The notes under the pieces are model-generated. The model saw only the letters and a program-made list of their open reading frames with translations, was not told where the DNA came from and made no database searches. A stretch of DNA of 14,098 nt from contig CAZKOX010000017.1 in the NCBI GenBank assembly GCA_964554485.1, forward strand, positions 1 through 14,098, in the 5' to 3' direction. A program made the position numbers and the translations under genes. Below, one piece after another: positions 7,051-13,081 of this stretch (positions are counted from its first letter, which is position 1; the number at the start of each line of letters is the position of its first letter). Source of the DNA: JBBQBM01 sp964554485. GTDB lineage: Bacteria; Patescibacteriota; Saccharimonadia; Saccharimonadales; JAGQMS01.

Positions 7051-7329
7051 ATGGATACATATTCGGATATAGCTGTTGCGATCATTAAAGAACAAGAAAA
7101 AGTTATTGGTCCTGTTGCTATTTCTCAGGCCGAACAGGTCGATGGGTTAAAAGTCGACTGGAGCGAAAAGAAAGTGACTATCAGTAAAGAACCAAAAGTC
7201 GTTATCAACCATCTTGTTGAACAATACAAAACACTATTTGGGCAAATCTCGGTTGAAGTGTGTAAAGAGGCGGTGGGGCGCCTACAGCAGAGGATGTCGC
7301 CAGAACAGTTGCCGACGTCGCTACGCTAG
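7051..7329 (+). CDS. Small conserved-looking protein in sensor operon
   Basis: This 92-residue acidic/basic mixed protein has no membrane segment or signal. Predicted elements are an N-terminal helix (about 4-30), a beta pair around LKVDWSEKKVTIS (about 31-46), and a helical second half (about 47-85). I do not recognise a named family. Its fixed place between the membrane protein (gap three bases) and the kinase (gap ten bases) points to a linker or adaptor in the same signalling complex. It has a good Shine-Dalgarno region (GAGGGGG) about 8-14 bases before the ATG, unlike the neighbouring leaderless genes. Confidence 0.75.
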   Translation: MDTYSDIAVAIIKEQEKVIGPVAISQAEQVDGLKVDWSEKKVTISKEPKVVINHLVEQYKTLFGQISVEVCKEAVGRLQQRMSPEQLPTSLR

Positions 7330-7339
7330 ATAAACAAAC

Positions 7340-8794
7340 ATGTCAGTTCTTCGTAGAAAACGATCTAGGTCAGAAGTTGTTCAAGATACCACAAGAACTA
7401 CTTCAGATCCAAACGACCCTGCCTTTGTTGCTCAAGAGTTGTATCGTAAAAACGTCGAACTGGCGCATACTAATCAAACTTTGTCGCTACTTCGAGCGAT
7501 TGATACTTTAGTACTGGAATCTCAAGAGGGAACCAAGGAGTTATGCGAGGGAATTTCTCGGGCACTTATTCAAAGTTCGGATTATCTTTTTACCGGCATT
7601 TTTACTGCCGAAACGTCGGATAGCGAAACTATGCAACTTTCTGGATACTCTTTGTCAGCGCCGCAGGACGTAGATAAAAATCTGGTCGATTCTTTAAATA
7701 TGCTTTCGATAAATACCACCTCTGCCTGGTTTAGCGGCGGCGAAAAAATGGAATCGGTCGATACTAGTCGGATATCTGATAGCTTTTTGAAGCAAATATT
7801 TACTAGGCAGCTCGATAAGGTAGAAAAGTTAGCCAAAGAGGCTAAGTTCGGAGCAATACTAATCGTCAAGCTCTATGCTCGACAGAAGCTGGTTGGTGTA
7901 TTAGTGGTAGGGGTCCAGGAAAATTCAGAAGAAGCAACCGATGCCGACAAAACGCTGTTAGAAAGATTGAGCGAGGCGATCGGTTTGGCAGTTGACAACA
8001 AATTACTATTCGAAGAGAACCAGCGTGTCTTAAAAAAGTTAGAACAGTCAAATAAGAAACTTCAGGAATTAGATGAAGCTAAGGATGAGTTTATTAGTAT
8101 GGCCAGCCATCAATTACGGACGCCACTAACTTCAGTAAAGGGCTATGTATCAATGGTTCTTGAGGGTGACGCTGGTAAGGTAAATCCTCAGCAAAAAAAG
8201 CTTCTTGGACAGTCTTTCACCAGTGCTCAGCGAATGGTGTACTTAATATCTGATCTATTAAACGTCTCAAGATTAAAGACAGGCAAGTTTGTTATTGAGT
8301 TAACACCCGTATATTTACCAGATGTAGTTGAACAAGAGCTGAAACAGGTCGAGGAAACAGCCAAGTCTCGAAATGTAGACATCAGTTACTCTAAACCTAA
8401 AAGCTATCCAACCTTAAGTCTTGACGACACCAAGATTCGTCAGGTAATTATGAATTTTGTCGATAACGCTATCTATTACACGCCAAGCAATGGTGAGGTG
8501 GTCGTTGCTCTGAACTTACTTGAAAAATCAGTTGAGTTTACGGTTACAGATAATGGTATTGGTGTGCCGAAAAAGGAACAGGCTCATCTTTTCACTAAGT
8601 TTTATCGGGCAGGCAATGCTCGAGTTGCTCGACCAGATGGGACTGGTTTAGGACTGTTTATGGCTAAAAAGGTAATCATCGCGTCGGGTGGGGCGCTAAT
8701 TTTTAAAAGTACGGAGGGCAAAGGCTCGACCTTTGGCTTTAGTTTCCCGCTAAAAACTTCAGAAGTAAAAAAAGACACAAAAACTAAGCAATAA
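7340..8794 (+). CDS. Soluble GAF-domain histidine kinase
   Basis: The 484-residue kinase has no membrane segment. A polar N terminus (1-35) leads into a helix, then a GAF-like domain (about 45-220, with core strands such as FGAILIVKLYARQKLVGVLVVG). A coiled coil (about 222-250) follows, then HisKA with the H box ASHQLRTPLTS (His257). The HATPase domain has the N box IMNFVDNAIYY (N372, N376), DNGIG (404-408) and GTGLGL (434-439). All catalytic boxes are intact. A Lys-rich tail (473-484) ends the protein. It is last in the operon with the membrane protein and the 92-residue protein, which probably feed it signal. The start lacks a Shine-Dalgarno site and may depend on coupling to the upstream gene. 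No regulator follows. Confidence 0.9.
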   Translation: MSVLRRKRSRSEVVQDTTRTTSDPNDPAFVAQELYRKNVELAHTNQTLSLLRAIDTLVLESQEGTKELCEGISRALIQSSDYLFTGIFTAETSDSETMQLSGYSLSAPQDVDKNLVDSLNMLSINTTSAWFSGGEKMESVDTSRISDSFLKQIFTRQLDKVEKLAKEAKFGAILIVKLYARQKLVGVLVVGVQENSEEATDADKTLLERLSEAIGLAVDNKLLFEENQRVLKKLEQSNKKLQELDEAKDEFISMASHQLRTPLTSVKGYVSMVLEGDAGKVNPQQKKLLGQSFTSAQRMVYLISDLLNVSRLKTGKFVIELTPVYLPDVVEQELKQVEETAKSRNVDISYSKPKSYPTLSLDDTKIRQVIMNFVDNAIYYTPSNGEVVVALNLLEKSVEFTVTDNGIGVPKKEQAHLFTKFYRAGNARVARPDGTGLGLFMAKKVIIASGGALIFKSTEGKGSTFGFSFPLKTSEVKKDTKTKQ

Positions 8795-8805
8795 GCTTTT
8801 GCTTA
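8785..8805 (+). terminator. Possible weak terminator hairpin after kinase
   Basis: TAAGCAA (8785-8791) pairs with TTGCTTA (8799-8805), a 7-bp stem overlapping the end of the kinase gene. It has no clean T run after it, so termination is uncertain. Confidence 0.35.
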
Positions 8806-8823
8806 CTATTTCAGAGTATGTTA

Positions 8824-8852
8824 TTGACATATTTACATTCTTGTGGTAGTAT
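8824..8852 (+). promoter_or_regulatory. Strong promoter driving the island leader
   Basis: TTGACA (8824-8829) and TAGTAT (8847-8852) are separated by exactly 17 bases. The transcript should start near 8859. This is the best promoter in the window, and it points into 385 bases without a rightward gene and then the GC-rich genes. Confidence 0.8.
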
Positions 8853-8954
8853 ATGCCTATCCTCAACGGGTGGAGTAAGAACAGGGGAGACCCTGGGAAG
8901 TTATCGAGTAATATTCGGTAGCAAAAGCGCCAATTACCGGGAGGTGGAGCTTAA

Positions 8955-8984
8955 TAAACTAATGCATGCATGAGAAGCCATAGG
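8955..8984 (+). repeat. Left arm of inverted repeat bracketing the GC-rich island
   Basis: This 30-base segment matches the reverse complement of 11159-11188 at 25 of 30 positions, and 18 of the outer 20. Its core ATGCATGCAT (8962-8971) is itself a palindrome. Both arms end in TA on the outside. It lies about 100 bases downstream of the promoter and overlaps the hairpin at 8973-8989. Confidence 0.65.
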
Positions 8985-9103
8985 CTTCTAAATCGACCTC
9001 TGTTTGAGTATTTATACTCGCATGACGGTCTATTTTAGGTTTAACTTCTCTCGCTATTCTTTTCGTATCTGTTTTTTGTATTTCAATTCTTCTTTTCCCA
9101 TCT

Positions 9104-9165
9104 GGGACAGCTACAGTGCTAGTAATCGAATACCACCCATTCATTGCTAGTAGCGTAGCTGTCCC
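9104..9165 (+). other. Stem-loop with internal direct repeat in leader
   Basis: GGGACAGCTAC (9104-9114) and GTAGCTGTCCC (9155-9165) are perfect complements. The 40-base loop carries TGCTAGTA twice in direct orientation (9117-9124 and 9145-9152). It sits where base composition changes from AT-rich to GC-rich, so it may be a junction scar as well as an RNA structure. Confidence 0.55.
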
Positions 9166-9168
9166 TCG

Positions 9169-9221
9169 GGGGAGAGCCTGGCCGATGCCAGCTGGTCCTA
9201 AAAGACCGGAAAACTATCCCC
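9169..9221 (+). promoter_or_regulatory. Three-way-junction RNA element before the Shine-Dalgarno
   Basis: P1 pairs GGGGAGAG (9169-9176) with CTATCCCC (9214-9221), one mismatch in eight. P2 is CTGGC-CGAT-GCCAG (9178-9191). P3 is CTGGTC-CTAAAA-GACCGG (9192-9209, one G-U). P2 and P3 abut, and AAAA joins P3 to P1. The Shine-Dalgarno AAGGAG starts ten bases later. The CCC of P1 could instead pair with GGG at 9228-9230, next to the Shine-Dalgarno, which would allow a switch. The fold is clear by eye, but a regulatory role is inference and it matches no class I recognise. Confidence 0.5.
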
Positions 9222-9243
9222 TGGAAAGGGAAGGAGAACAATC

Positions 9244-9612
9244 ATGGCTGCTGCAAAGCATCCGGCTCCCAAGAAGAAGGCTGCGCCCGCCAAGAAGGCT
9301 GCGCCCGCCAAGAAGGCTGCGCCCGCCAAGAAGGCCGCTGCCAAGAAGGCTGCGGGTGTCACTCCGACGCCCGCTGCGCCCTCCACGCCGCGTCCTCTCT
9401 CGACGATTCCCGCACCCGTGACGTCCACGACGACGCCCGCGCCGGTCATCCCGACCGTCGTGTTCCCGACGTCCGTCACCCCGACGCCCGTGGCACGTAC
9501 TGCCGCGGCCGCGCCCGCGAGTGCTCCGAAGAAGGCCCGCCGCAAGGTCGGCCTGAAGAGGATGCTCCCGGGCATCGTGAGCTTCGCCAAGAAGCTCTGG
9601 GACAACAACTAA
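9244..9612 (+). CDS. Lysine/alanine-repeat basic protein (HupB-tail-like)
   Basis: The 122-residue product begins with a strongly basic stretch (residues 5-42) built from AAPAKK repeats. These are encoded by three perfect tandem 18-bp units (9280-9333) and a degenerate fourth. A Pro/Thr/Val-rich low-complexity middle (43-90) follows, and then a second basic segment (about 95-115, KKARRKVGLKRM). The repeats resemble the Lys/Ala/Pro tails of histone H1 and of actinobacterial HU (HupB), which bind DNA loosely, but no folded HU domain is present. It may bind nucleic acid or another polyanion (inference). The Shine-Dalgarno AAGGAG (9231-9236) is excellent. Third codon positions are mostly G or C, unlike the flanking genes. 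The stop is TAA, followed 32 bases later by the membrane protein gene. Confidence 0.75.
   Translation: MAAAKHPAPKKKAAPAKKAAPAKKAAPAKKAAAKKAAGVTPTPAAPSTPRPLSTIPAPVTSTTTPAPVIPTVVFPTSVTPTPVARTAAAAPASAPKKARRKVGLKRMLPGIVSFAKKLWDNN
9280..9333 (+). repeat. Three perfect tandem 18-bp repeats
   Basis: The unit GCTGCGCCCGCCAAGAAG occurs three times without change (9280-9297, 9298-9315, 9316-9333), coding for AAPAKK each time. The lack of synonymous changes suggests recent slippage expansion, so copy number may vary between cells. Confidence 0.9.
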
Positions 9613-9644
9613 CCAACCACCAACACCCTTGAAAGGGGGAAACC

Positions 9645-11036
9645 ATGAACTGGCCAATCTGGCTGTTCATTCTCGCGGTGGTGGGCACTGTCCTGCTGCT
9701 GCGTCGCACGAAGAAGGTCCTGTTCGTCACAGTTCTGGCCCTGGTCGTGTACCTCGCGGTGCACTTCCACGTCTGGTTCTGGGTCAGCTGGGTCTTCTGG
9801 CTGCTCATCTGTCTGTCGGTCGTCTTCTTCATGTTCATGAAGCGTCGCCTGGTCTATTCGACCGGGTCGGCGGCTCTGGTTGTCGCTCTCATGGCGGCCG
9901 CAAGTGCGGTCGTCGGCGGAGTCAACTTCTGGGGCGATGACGATGGCTCGTCGGGTTCGCCCGACGTCACCACGGCAGACACTCAGTCGGCATCCACCTC
10001 GGTGGAAACGACCTCGACGGAGTCGGCAACGACTACGACGACAACCACCGTCGACACCTTGCCCCCGGACCAGCTGGACTCGGAGATGAAGGATGTCCTG
10101 ACGATCATGTTCAGCAACGTCAGTTGCCCGGACGTGGTCGAAAGGGCCGGCGGTGAAGTCATCCATCTGTCCGATGGAACGAGCACCTACCAGATGAGGG
10201 ACGAGTCACTCGTTCCCGTTGGGGAAGGCGGTCGGCTCTATTCGGACGCCTATGCCATGCCGGTGGTGAATCAGGAAGATCCCAAGGTCTCGCTCGACGA
10301 GGCCATTCTGGCGATTTGCCAGGGCCCCAACTACGGTGGGGGCTGGGGAAACCTGTTCGCCAACCTCACGGTTGGTGACACCAAGCTGGTCGATCTGAAC
10401 CCGTGGCTCGCGCCATACGTCGGCAACGCCGATCAGATCAACGATCTGGCCCTCAAGTCCGTCGGTACCATCGACGGCCAGAGTGGCTATTTCGTGAAGC
10501 CCAGCTATCAGACAGTGGCCGAGAATCTGGCCGAACTGCTGATCCGTTACACGTTGGCGGGGTACGCTGCCGAGCAATCGGTGGCGAACTACCACCTGGC
10601 GGCTGGTGGTTTGGTGGTCGACAACTTCCCTGAAGTCGAGCTCAACTCGACGCAGGAGAACTTGCCGGCAGTGGTGTTGGTGCTCTATCAGAAGACGGGC
10701 GAATGCCTGTCGAAGATCGGGTTCAACCTCGGCGACAAGCGGCCGGAGATCTTCTCCTGCCGCCCGCCGACAACCACAACGCCGCCCTGCACGAACTGCG
10801 GGACGACGCCAACCACGGAAGTGGGACGGAAGGGGACGCCGGCAACGACGACCCCACCTCCGCCCACCACTCAGCCGAGCGGTCCGACGACCACTCTGCA
10901 GTGTGTCTACGGCACGCACCGCGACCCGGCAACGGGTCAGTGCGTGTCGGACAATCCGCCGAACGAGGATCCGGCACCAGACCCGAGTGTCCCCTCCGGG
11001 GGAAACAACGGTCCGATCACGGATCCGGGCGCCTAG
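9645..11036 (+). CDS. GC-rich membrane protein with Thr-rich linkers and outer domain
   Basis: This is a 463-residue protein I do not recognise. Residues 3-19, 25-40, 44-66 and 76-93 are hydrophobic helices. An acidic, Ser/Thr-rich linker (97-138, with seven Thr in a row) leads to a globular domain (about 142-373) with few cysteines (C161, C225, C354, C372). A second Thr/Pro-rich region (374-418) contains PPCTNCG, and the end has a Cys pair in QCVYGTHRDPATGQC (419-433) and a Pro/Gly/Asp-rich tail. The linkers suggest the large part lies outside the membrane. AAAGGGGG sits upstream of the ATG. Codons are GC-rich like the preceding gene, with which it forms a unit. The stop is TAG. A surface or envelope role is inference. 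Confidence 0.75.
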   Translation: MNWPIWLFILAVVGTVLLLRRTKKVLFVTVLALVVYLAVHFHVWFWVSWVFWLLICLSVVFFMFMKRRLVYSTGSAALVVALMAAASAVVGGVNFWGDDDGSSGSPDVTTADTQSASTSVETTSTESATTTTTTTVDTLPPDQLDSEMKDVLTIMFSNVSCPDVVERAGGEVIHLSDGTSTYQMRDESLVPVGEGGRLYSDAYAMPVVNQEDPKVSLDEAILAICQGPNYGGGWGNLFANLTVGDTKLVDLNPWLAPYVGNADQINDLALKSVGTIDGQSGYFVKPSYQTVAENLAELLIRYTLAGYAAEQSVANYHLAAGGLVVDNFPEVELNSTQENLPAVVLVLYQKTGECLSKIGFNLGDKRPEIFSCRPPTTTTPPCTNCGTTPTTEVGRKGTPATTTPPPPTTQPSGPTTTLQCVYGTHRDPATGQCVSDNPPNEDPAPDPSVPSGGNNGPITDPGA

Positions 11037-11070
11037 AGCGTCCAATACATCAGGAAGATACGAAGGGTTT

Positions 11071-11090
11071 CCCAACGATTACTCGTCGGG
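11071..11090 (+). other. Hairpin in island 3' region
   Basis: CCCAACGA (11071-11078) and TCGTCGGG (11083-11090) form an 8-bp stem with one mismatch and a TTAC loop. It lies between the membrane protein gene and the terminator-like hairpin, so the island transcript is structured at both ends. Confidence 0.5.
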
Positions 11091-11116
11091 ATGGCTTGAG
11101 AGAGGTGAAAACCGCC

Positions 11117-11148
11117 AACTACCTCGGGGAGAAATCCCCGAGGTAGTT
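11117..11148 (+). terminator. Strong hairpin ending the GC-rich unit
   Basis: A perfect 13-bp stem (11117-11129 with 11136-11148) with a 6-base loop is the most stable hairpin in this part of the window. No T run follows, so termination may be helped by other factors, or the stem may protect the 3' end. It lies inside the right inverted-repeat arm. Confidence 0.55.
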
Positions 11149-11158
11149 AACCCATATC

Positions 11159-11188
11159 CCAATGTTTTCTCACGCATGCGTTAGTTTA
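11159..11188 (-). repeat. Right arm of inverted repeat bracketing the GC-rich island
   Basis: This is the reverse-complement partner of 8955-8984. The core ACGCATGCGT (11172-11181) is a palindrome equivalent to ATGCATGCAT in the left arm. The two core differences are transitions at symmetric places, so each arm keeps its own dyad symmetry, as expected for a protein-binding or recombination site. Confidence 0.65.
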
Positions 11189-11199
11189 AGATCCGACTG

Positions 11200-11220
11200 T
11201 AATCCAAAATTTTTGGATTA
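11200..11220. other. 21-bp palindrome upstream of surface protein gene
   Basis: TAATCCAAAA and TTTTGGATTA flank a single central T. It could be an operator for the surface protein gene, or a small terminator-like stem. The position, 86 bases before the ATG, would suit a regulator site. Confidence 0.4.
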
Positions 11221-11305
11221 CTTTGCTCGTTAACAAATGAATGTTCCAAAAATTCGTAGATTTTGAAAATAAGTAAAGTAATTCAATAAATTTAAGGAGA
11301 CTAAT

Positions 11306-12826
11306 ATGAGTATGAAAAACATACTGTCTTACGTACCTAAGAAGCTGGCTGCTGCAGTGATTGTAGTTGCCGCATCTATTGGTATTGCTACTGTCGCAAT
11401 CGCCGGTTTCGGACCGGACCGCGAAACTCGTGTCTGGTCTGCTGCCGAAAACGGCTTTGACCATGTCACATTTAACTCATACACCGGCGTACCAAATGGT
11501 ATCGGTGATGAGCGAGATTTTTTACGTGGCGTCCAAGTTGGACGTGACGCAAGCTGGATTGACCCTGTAAATAGCGTCACTCAAGATGCAGAAATTGAAG
11601 CTAAGATCTACATTCATAACAATGCCGATCCGCTTCTAAACACAGTGCCTGATGGCGACGGTTTTAAGGGTATCGCAGAGGATGTCAATGTAAAGGTTGA
11701 ACTTCCTAGCGGTATCGCTCAAACCCAAGAAGTTAAAGCTCTAATTGGAGCTTCTAACGCTGTGCCTACAAGTATTTTCGATACACTAAGCCTAACAGGT
11801 GACCAAGGCCGAGTTTTCGAACTTGCCTATGTTCCTGGCAGTGCAAAGTTGAAAGATGGTGGTGTAACAACTGCTATTTCCGATAATCTTGTTACAACTG
11901 GTGTTGGTCTTGCTGACCAAAAAGGTTGCTTTGAATTCATCCGGGAAATTACTTTCCGTTTGAAGGTTAAGATGCCTGAGTACACTATTAAAAAGACTGT
12001 CCGACTTGATTCGCAGTCAACAAGCTCTTACGGCGAAAGTGTAGCAGCTGTTAACGGGAATACTGCTGTTTGGAAAGTTGAATTTACCAACACTGGTAAA
12101 ACAACTCTAAACAATGTTAAGTTTATTGACCCAATTCCTGCCGGTAGCACTTTTGTACCTGGTTCGATAAAGGTCTATAACATGACAAACCCTAATGGTT
12201 ACAGTGTGCCTAATACGGCCCTACAAATGAACGGTACTCAACTTGAGTTTAATCTTGGTGATTACCAGTCGACCGCAAACGCCTTTATTTACTTCAAGAC
12301 TACTGTTGCCTTGAGTGAAAGTCAGCGTTGTTCTGGAATGGATGTTAAGAACATAGCTTATGTCCGTCCAGAAGGTTTCGGAACAATACAGGATGACGCC
12401 AAAGTTACGTTTAATCGTGACGGCTGTTCTGATGTTGTCTACACATGTAACGCAGTTAACATAACTAAACTAGGCGGACGAAAAGTTCGCGTAGACGTTA
12501 GCAAAACTGCAACACCTGCAAACCGTGCAAGTGTAAAAAACTACGAATACAACTTTGGCGATGGTTCAACTAAGCTTGTTACTGACAAGAACCCAGTTGA
12601 ATACACCTTTGCTAAAGACGGAACATTCAAAGTCAGCGTAAAGGTTTCCTTTACGGTTGACGGTGTAACCAAAACTAGTGCAGAAATTTGTGAAGCTGTC
12701 GTGACTTTCACGACTCCTAAGGAAATTCCAAACACTGGTGCTGGTAGCATTTTCGGCTTACTTACCGCAACAACTTTAGTTGGCGCTGTAATGCACCGAT
12801 TCTGGACAATTCGACAGAGCCGTTAA
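11306..12826 (+). CDS. Secreted DUF11/PKD surface protein with IPNTG sorting-like end
   Basis: The 506-residue protein has a signal peptide (1-33; basic start, hydrophobic core, AIA before the likely cut). A long N-terminal domain (34-225) is of no family I know. A DUF11-type beta domain follows (about 226-350; AVWKVEFTNTGKTTLNNVKF and DPIPAGSTFVPGS are typical), then a PKD-like domain (about 405-470, with YEYNFGDGS). The end carries IPNTG (474-478), a hydrophobic helix (about 480-497) and a basic tail (HRFWTIRQSR), the layout of a sortase substrate with Ile instead of Leu. It should be displayed on the cell surface, perhaps attached to the wall or host-facing (inference). No sortase is in the window. 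The Shine-Dalgarno AAGGAGA (11294-11300) is strong. Its codons are AT-rich, unlike the adjacent island. Confidence 0.88.
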   Translation: MSMKNILSYVPKKLAAAVIVVAASIGIATVAIAGFGPDRETRVWSAAENGFDHVTFNSYTGVPNGIGDERDFLRGVQVGRDASWIDPVNSVTQDAEIEAKIYIHNNADPLLNTVPDGDGFKGIAEDVNVKVELPSGIAQTQEVKALIGASNAVPTSIFDTLSLTGDQGRVFELAYVPGSAKLKDGGVTTAISDNLVTTGVGLADQKGCFEFIREITFRLKVKMPEYTIKKTVRLDSQSTSSYGESVAAVNGNTAVWKVEFTNTGKTTLNNVKFIDPIPAGSTFVPGSIKVYNMTNPNGYSVPNTALQMNGTQLEFNLGDYQSTANAFIYFKTTVALSESQRCSGMDVKNIAYVRPEGFGTIQDDAKVTFNRDGCSDVVYTCNAVNITKLGGRKVRVDVSKTATPANRASVKNYEYNFGDGSTKLVTDKNPVEYTFAKDGTFKVSVKVSFTVDGVTKTSAEICEAVVTFTTPKEIPNTGAGSIFGLLTATTLVGAVMHRFWTIRQSR

Positions 12827-12848
12827 GGCAAAATCGAATCTACACGAA

Positions 12849-12872
12849 CTCACGCTAAGCAATTAGCGTGAG
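12849..12872. other. GNRA-capped hairpin after surface protein gene
   Basis: CTCACGCTAA and TTAGCGTGAG form a perfect 10-bp stem with a GCAA loop, 23 bases after the stop codon. There is no T run, so it may stabilise the mRNA end rather than terminate. Confidence 0.5.
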
Positions 12873-13003
12873 GGGTGTGGATAACCACTAGCGTTATTTG
12901 CAAAAATATGCTAGGGTATTGGTAGTTCCATAGATAATAAAAAAGTGTTTTTGAGTAATCGTGACTGACCGCTCTAAATCTCTTTAAAAAAACCAAGACT
13001 TTT
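12873..13003. other. Intergenic stretch without a recognisable gene
   Basis: Together with the flanking hairpins, 12827-13177 is gene-free for about 350 bases. Within 12873-13003 I see AT-rich sequence with TATGCT and TAGATA boxes but no well-spaced promoter and no plausible ORF. A leftward reading frame here runs through the terminator and has no coding character. Confidence 0.5.
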
Positions 13004-13038
13004 AAAAAAGCCACTGCTATTAATGCGGTGGCTTTTTT
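13004..13038. terminator. Bidirectional intrinsic terminator
   Basis: AAAAAAGCCACTGC (13004-13017) pairs with GCGGTGGCTTTTTT (13025-13038), a 14-bp stem with one G-U and a 7-base loop. The T and A runs make it effective in both directions. It is the likely true terminator for the surface protein gene. Confidence 0.85.
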
Positions 13039-13046
13039 GTCAGTGG

Positions 13047-13075
13047 TTGAAGAAATAACTGAGGTATGTGAGAAT
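13047..13075 (+). promoter_or_regulatory. Extended -10 promoter before tRNA-Glu leader
   Basis: TTGAAG (13047-13052) and GAGAAT (13070-13075) are 17 bases apart, with a TG one base before the -10. Transcription would begin near 13082, almost 100 bases before the tRNA. Confidence 0.5.
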
Positions 13076-13081
13076 AGCCAG

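Larger units (their letters stand above)
8859..9243 (+). ncRNA. Long structured 5' leader or non-coding RNA
   Basis: No convincing gene lies in this 385-base stretch. It holds a series of hairpins: CAGGG-GAGA-CCCTG (8882-8895, GNRA loop); CGGTA/TACCG (8916-8920 with 8935-8939); AGAAGCC/GGCTTCT (8973-8989); and GAGTAT/ATACTC (9006-9019). A pyrimidine-rich tract (about 9048-9100) follows, then an 11-bp stem (9104-9114 with 9155-9165) and a three-way junction (9169-9221) just before the ribosome site at 9231-9236. It begins at a strong promoter. It could be a regulatory leader, a separate small RNA, or both. I could not match it to tmRNA, RNase P RNA, SRP RNA or a riboswitch class I know. Confidence 0.5.

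Noticed and set aside
8881..8900. Resemblance of the CAGGGGAGACCCTG hairpin to the end box of cobalamin riboswitches
   Set aside because: The remaining conserved cobalamin elements are absent and the order is wrong; a short GNRA-capped stem explains the likeness.
8959..9213. Leftward open frame (61 codons from an ATG at 9144, open further back to 9213)
   Set aside because: It is antisense to the pyrimidine-rich leader, which explains its Lys/Arg-rich composition; it has no ribosome site and matches no family.
9198..11184. Many long overlapping open frames on both strands of the GC-rich island
   Set aside because: GC-rich sequence has few stop codons; only 9244-9612 and 9645-11036 have ribosome sites and coherent domains.
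8859..11188. Retron, diversity-generating retroelement or CRISPR locus
   Set aside because: No reverse transcriptase, variable-repeat pair, cas gene or regular repeat-spacer array is present.
11169..11190. Right repeat arm as an integron attC or Xer dif site
   Set aside because: GTTAGTT does not fit the attC core consensus and there is no convincing 11-6-11 dif layout; the arms are also inverted rather than direct.
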